A stretch of DNA of 64,000 bases. Source: Mytilisepta virgata. Lineage: Eukaryota > Mollusca > Bivalvia > Mytilida > Mytilidae. The notes beneath the pieces were generated by a model, which saw only the letters and a program-made list of their open reading frames with translations, searched no databases and had not been told where the DNA came from. Below, in pieces: positions 61,261-64,000 of the stretch. Position 1 is the first letter of the stretch; each line of letters begins with the position of its first letter. The stretch spans positions 125,248,614-125,312,613 of the forward strand of contig CM051521.1 of NCBI GenBank assembly GCA_028015205.1. The letters run 5' to 3'. Position numbers and translations under genes: made by a program.

Positions 61261-63395
61261 GTTACTAGTTTGAACCTTTGCAACAATACATAGAAATCAG
61301 TGTAACTCAATTTTTTGTTTGTATTTTTTAGGGGGGAGGGGCAAATTCGAAAAAAAACAAATGTTCAATTTTTTTTCGATTATTTGACTTTTTTTCAAAT
61401 CCCCCCACCCTATTTTTTCCTTTTTTTCCACACAATATTTTCCCCAATCATTTGTGGCAGTAGATTTTGAGACTTTAAAATTTTGAAGTCCTCTGTTTAA
61501 ATATATGATAAATTGTATAATACATGTTAAAATCTGTATCACATGCTGTATCAACCTCGACCAATATCAGCCCTCTGGCTGATATTTGTTTCTCGCGTTG
61601 ATACAGAATGTGATACAGATTTTACCATTTATTATTCTCTATATACACCCATTATCAAATAAAAGTCTCTGATACTGATACTGATTTTGATGCACAAGAT
61701 GTGCACATTCTGTAAATTTATGACTTATCAGTTGTGCTCAAGGCCTAAAATGTTGAAAACCAAAACAACAATCCAAAAGGTTGAAGAGCAAATTTAAAAT
61801 GCCAAAATGACCAAAAGGGTTTAAGCCAAAACCACCTAACAATACAGCTAATGAGCTATGCCAAGGGAGATACAAAACCTTCTTCTGTGGGATATATTAA
61901 AATAAAAAGAATAATTTAATATTTAATTTTTATTATTTTAAGTATAGTATACAACAGAAGAATCAGAAATGCATTTCCTAAAAATATTAATCTGATCAAT
62001 TACAAAATGAAATGCACTGAAAATTACACACAAAGTTTGTGATGTCAACCTGGTCATATAAATCTAATATCTAAAACATAATTAATACAATTTGATGATT
62101 AAATTTTGTCTGGACGGAAAGGAATATTATGCTAACAATCATAATATCAAATATATTTAAACTGTCTTCTTTAAATTTATTCCACTAATGTCCATGAACT
62201 TCTACTATTTTTACAATTTCCAATGTAGCAAATTAACATCAATTTAATAATATAAGAATTTGAAAACTGAAAAAACTTAATATAAATATTATAGCTTGTT
62301 GAAGTTCAAGTCTGCAAGATGTACTATGTAGCTGAAATTAGTATTGAACTGGTAAACTTGTTCACCATTCAAGAATACAGTGAAACGAAGTTTGCCTGTT
62401 TGTATTTGCAATTATTTAAATAATGCTCTGAGAGTATCATGGTCAGGAATGTTTTGGTGTTATAAAGTATTATCATGGTGTTTGTATGTGGCTATTGATC
62501 TGGTGACATTTAAATTTCCTGGTTTTCCAGACTAGAACTGGATATTTCCAGTTTCCATTGATGTATGCAGGTTATTATGCAAGGTACAATGTATCTATCA
62601 CCACCTGCAGTTTGTATAATTTGTACCTTGAATTTTTTTGTCACCTTAAGCACCTTCTATATTATTTAAAAGTACAACCATGTGTTAAACATGCTGATCA
62701 TCTTATCTCAGGCATATCTAACTTAAACTGCAAAGAAAAACAGTGCATGTACCAGTATGTAAATATTAGTTATGTTTGTCTCCTTGAAAACTTGAACTAT
62801 ATTAAACAGTATAACTTTTTAAACTGGAAACAATGATCATAAAATAAAAATACTATTACTATTGTCTTTAACTCTAAAATTCACAATGTATGAGTAGGGA
62901 TGCATGAGAATTGAGATACATAAACTGTCAGTAAATACATTTCTAAGTGTCTCTAATTTAAGTACTTTTTGTACATTAGATGTATAATATCATCAGGGAT
63001 AATGGTATTTTTACACTCATAAATTAAAGTAGTAAACTAAATCAATTATAAAGTTAATAAGTATAAAAAATAAGTTAATAAGTATAAAAAATATTTTGCA
63101 CTAATTAATCACAAGGACATTTCCTAATGCTTTAAAATGATCATAAAAAAATCAAGCAATTCATAAATAGATAACACTGATATTTACAAAGCAGAAAATG
63201 TGAAAGTCAATAAAAAAGCAACCATTTCATAACCAAAAGAGTGAAAATTTTTATTAGCACTAATCATTAAGCCAATGTCTTTAAATTTCATATATATAAA
63301 ATGTAACATCTGCATATGGAAAGTAACTATCAATAATACCAGTCAACTTATTCAGTAAATTTCCTCTTTAAACAATGGCTGAATTTAACAATTAC
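61261..63395. other. ASH2L upstream intron, no gene recognised
   Basis: AT-rich. Contains a G-tract near 61,330, the hairpin at 61,528-61,624, and otherwise no splice-consistent coding sequence I could identify. Confidence 0.5.
61528..61624. mobile_element. Short perfect-armed hairpin
   Basis: 'TAAAATCTGTATCACATGCT' ... 'AATATCAGCC' pairs across a 4-bp loop (CTCT) with 'GGCTGATATT' ... 'GTGATACAGATTTTA'. Shares the AATATCAGCC/GGCTGATATT core with the MITEs at 12,365 and 35,872. Confidence 0.65.
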
Positions 63396-63434
63396 CTTGC
63401 ATGCAGTCAAAGTCAATCCTTTTACAAAATATGT
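63396..63434 (-). CDS. Possible 39-nt ASH2L exon
   Basis: Bounded on minus by 'gtttttacag' and 'GCAAG|GTAATT', length divisible by three, and it would join the 58,791 exon in phase, giving TYFVKGLTLTACK before DIIPYID. The expected ASH2L sequence there (a TMFSKDK-like stretch) does not match well, so this may be a chance splice-site pair or an exon read in another frame. Confidence 0.25.
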
Positions 63435-64000
63435 CTGTAAAAACAAAATGACATAACATTGTTGATTCCGTATTATAATCAGCATATTTAAAGAAACTTT
63501 CAATTAGTAAACTGCTGAAGAAAAATTATTATTTATATATATAAATCAGATTGTTTCAGCAGTTAAGATTTACATACAACCATTACATTTGGTGTAAAGT
63601 CCAATAGGTAAGCAACACATAGCTTTCAAATCAAATACAGTTTAATACAATATATTATCCTTATCAGCACTTTCTATGAATTTATGAGTTACACATTTAC
63701 AAATTAATTTAACAAATATCTTAAATCCTAAGAAACCAAATTTCAAATTTATACATTTTTGTTTAATTTGAAGAACTCCAATAAAGATTTAAGTAAAATA
63801 CTAGTTACAAATAAAGAAACTGAATCATTATGTCTAATAATACATGAAAAAGAAAACAATTTTTATAGAAAAGGATCAACTTACACTTCAGAAACAATAT
63901 AATGCAGATACAATTTGCATTATAAAAGTAATGTATATTGTACATGAATGGTTTGTGCAACTATCAAATTGTATTTAATACAGTTTTTAATATAAATTCA

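Noticed and set aside
62558..62836. 92-codon plus ORF in the last 2 kb
   Set aside because: AT-rich, no recognisable content and no splice context; likely chance.

Overview
The window looks like nuclear DNA of a marine bivalve, most likely a mussel (Mytilus or a close relative). It is AT-rich, has long introns with GT/AG borders, and is crowded with repeats I associate with mussel genomes: the [16 protein letters not shown] fragment, the 'ctcccaagagcctgaatcgctcacctg' family and a tRNA-derived SINE. Most reading frames longer than 60 codons are repeat-derived. Three real gene loci can be reconstructed from splice sites and protein similarity.

Region 1 (1-17,450): a tandem segmental duplication of a gene for manganese-dependent ADP-ribose/CDP-alcohol diphosphatase (ADPRM). 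Copy 1 has coding exons 247-898 and 7798-8096; copy 2 has 11482-12133 and 13337-13635. Each encodes 316 aa with all metallophosphatase motifs, and the two differ at about 25 residues. Each is followed by its own copy of a ~72-bp minisatellite. The copies serve as empty-site controls for each other: the copy-1 intron carries a ~6-kb giant foldback element (about 1486-7506) absent from copy 2, and the copy-2 intron carries a 386-bp insertion flanked by TTA absent from copy 1. The foldback holds decayed zinc-binding ORFs at its centre and clusters of NRF1-, CREB-, ETS- and E-box-like motifs in its arms.

Region 2 (17,450-21,300): no recognised gene. It holds a 168-bp tandem array, an interspersed 'ctcacctg' element and a METGNV-type fragment.

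Region 3 (21,516 to at least 58,791, minus strand): the C-terminal twelve coding exons (about 420 residues) of ASH2L, a core subunit of SET1/MLL histone H3K4 methyltransferase complexes, including the SPRY domain and the C-terminal DPY30-binding segment. The N-terminal exons should lie beyond 58.8 kb and probably beyond the window. All twelve exon junctions keep frame. The first of these exons is followed in its intron by a ~1.2-kb array of 65-bp units that repeatedly copies the exon's own last 20 nt and its 5' splice site; this is the most unusual structure in the window.

Region 4 (30,488-44,420, plus strand): a nine-exon gene lying wholly inside one 19.4-kb ASH2L intron on the opposite strand. 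It encodes a 548-aa protein that I do not recognise, with a signal peptide, a short ectodomain, one transmembrane segment, a cysteine-rich juxtamembrane stretch and a long charged cytoplasmic tail.

The rest of the ASH2L introns is mobile and tandem DNA. Notable items are a pogo/Tigger-like element with TA target duplication, two abutting piggyBac-like MITEs sharing one TTAA, a foldback element interrupted by a SINE with a 9-bp target duplication, and a tandem array with an almost invariant 147-bp period.
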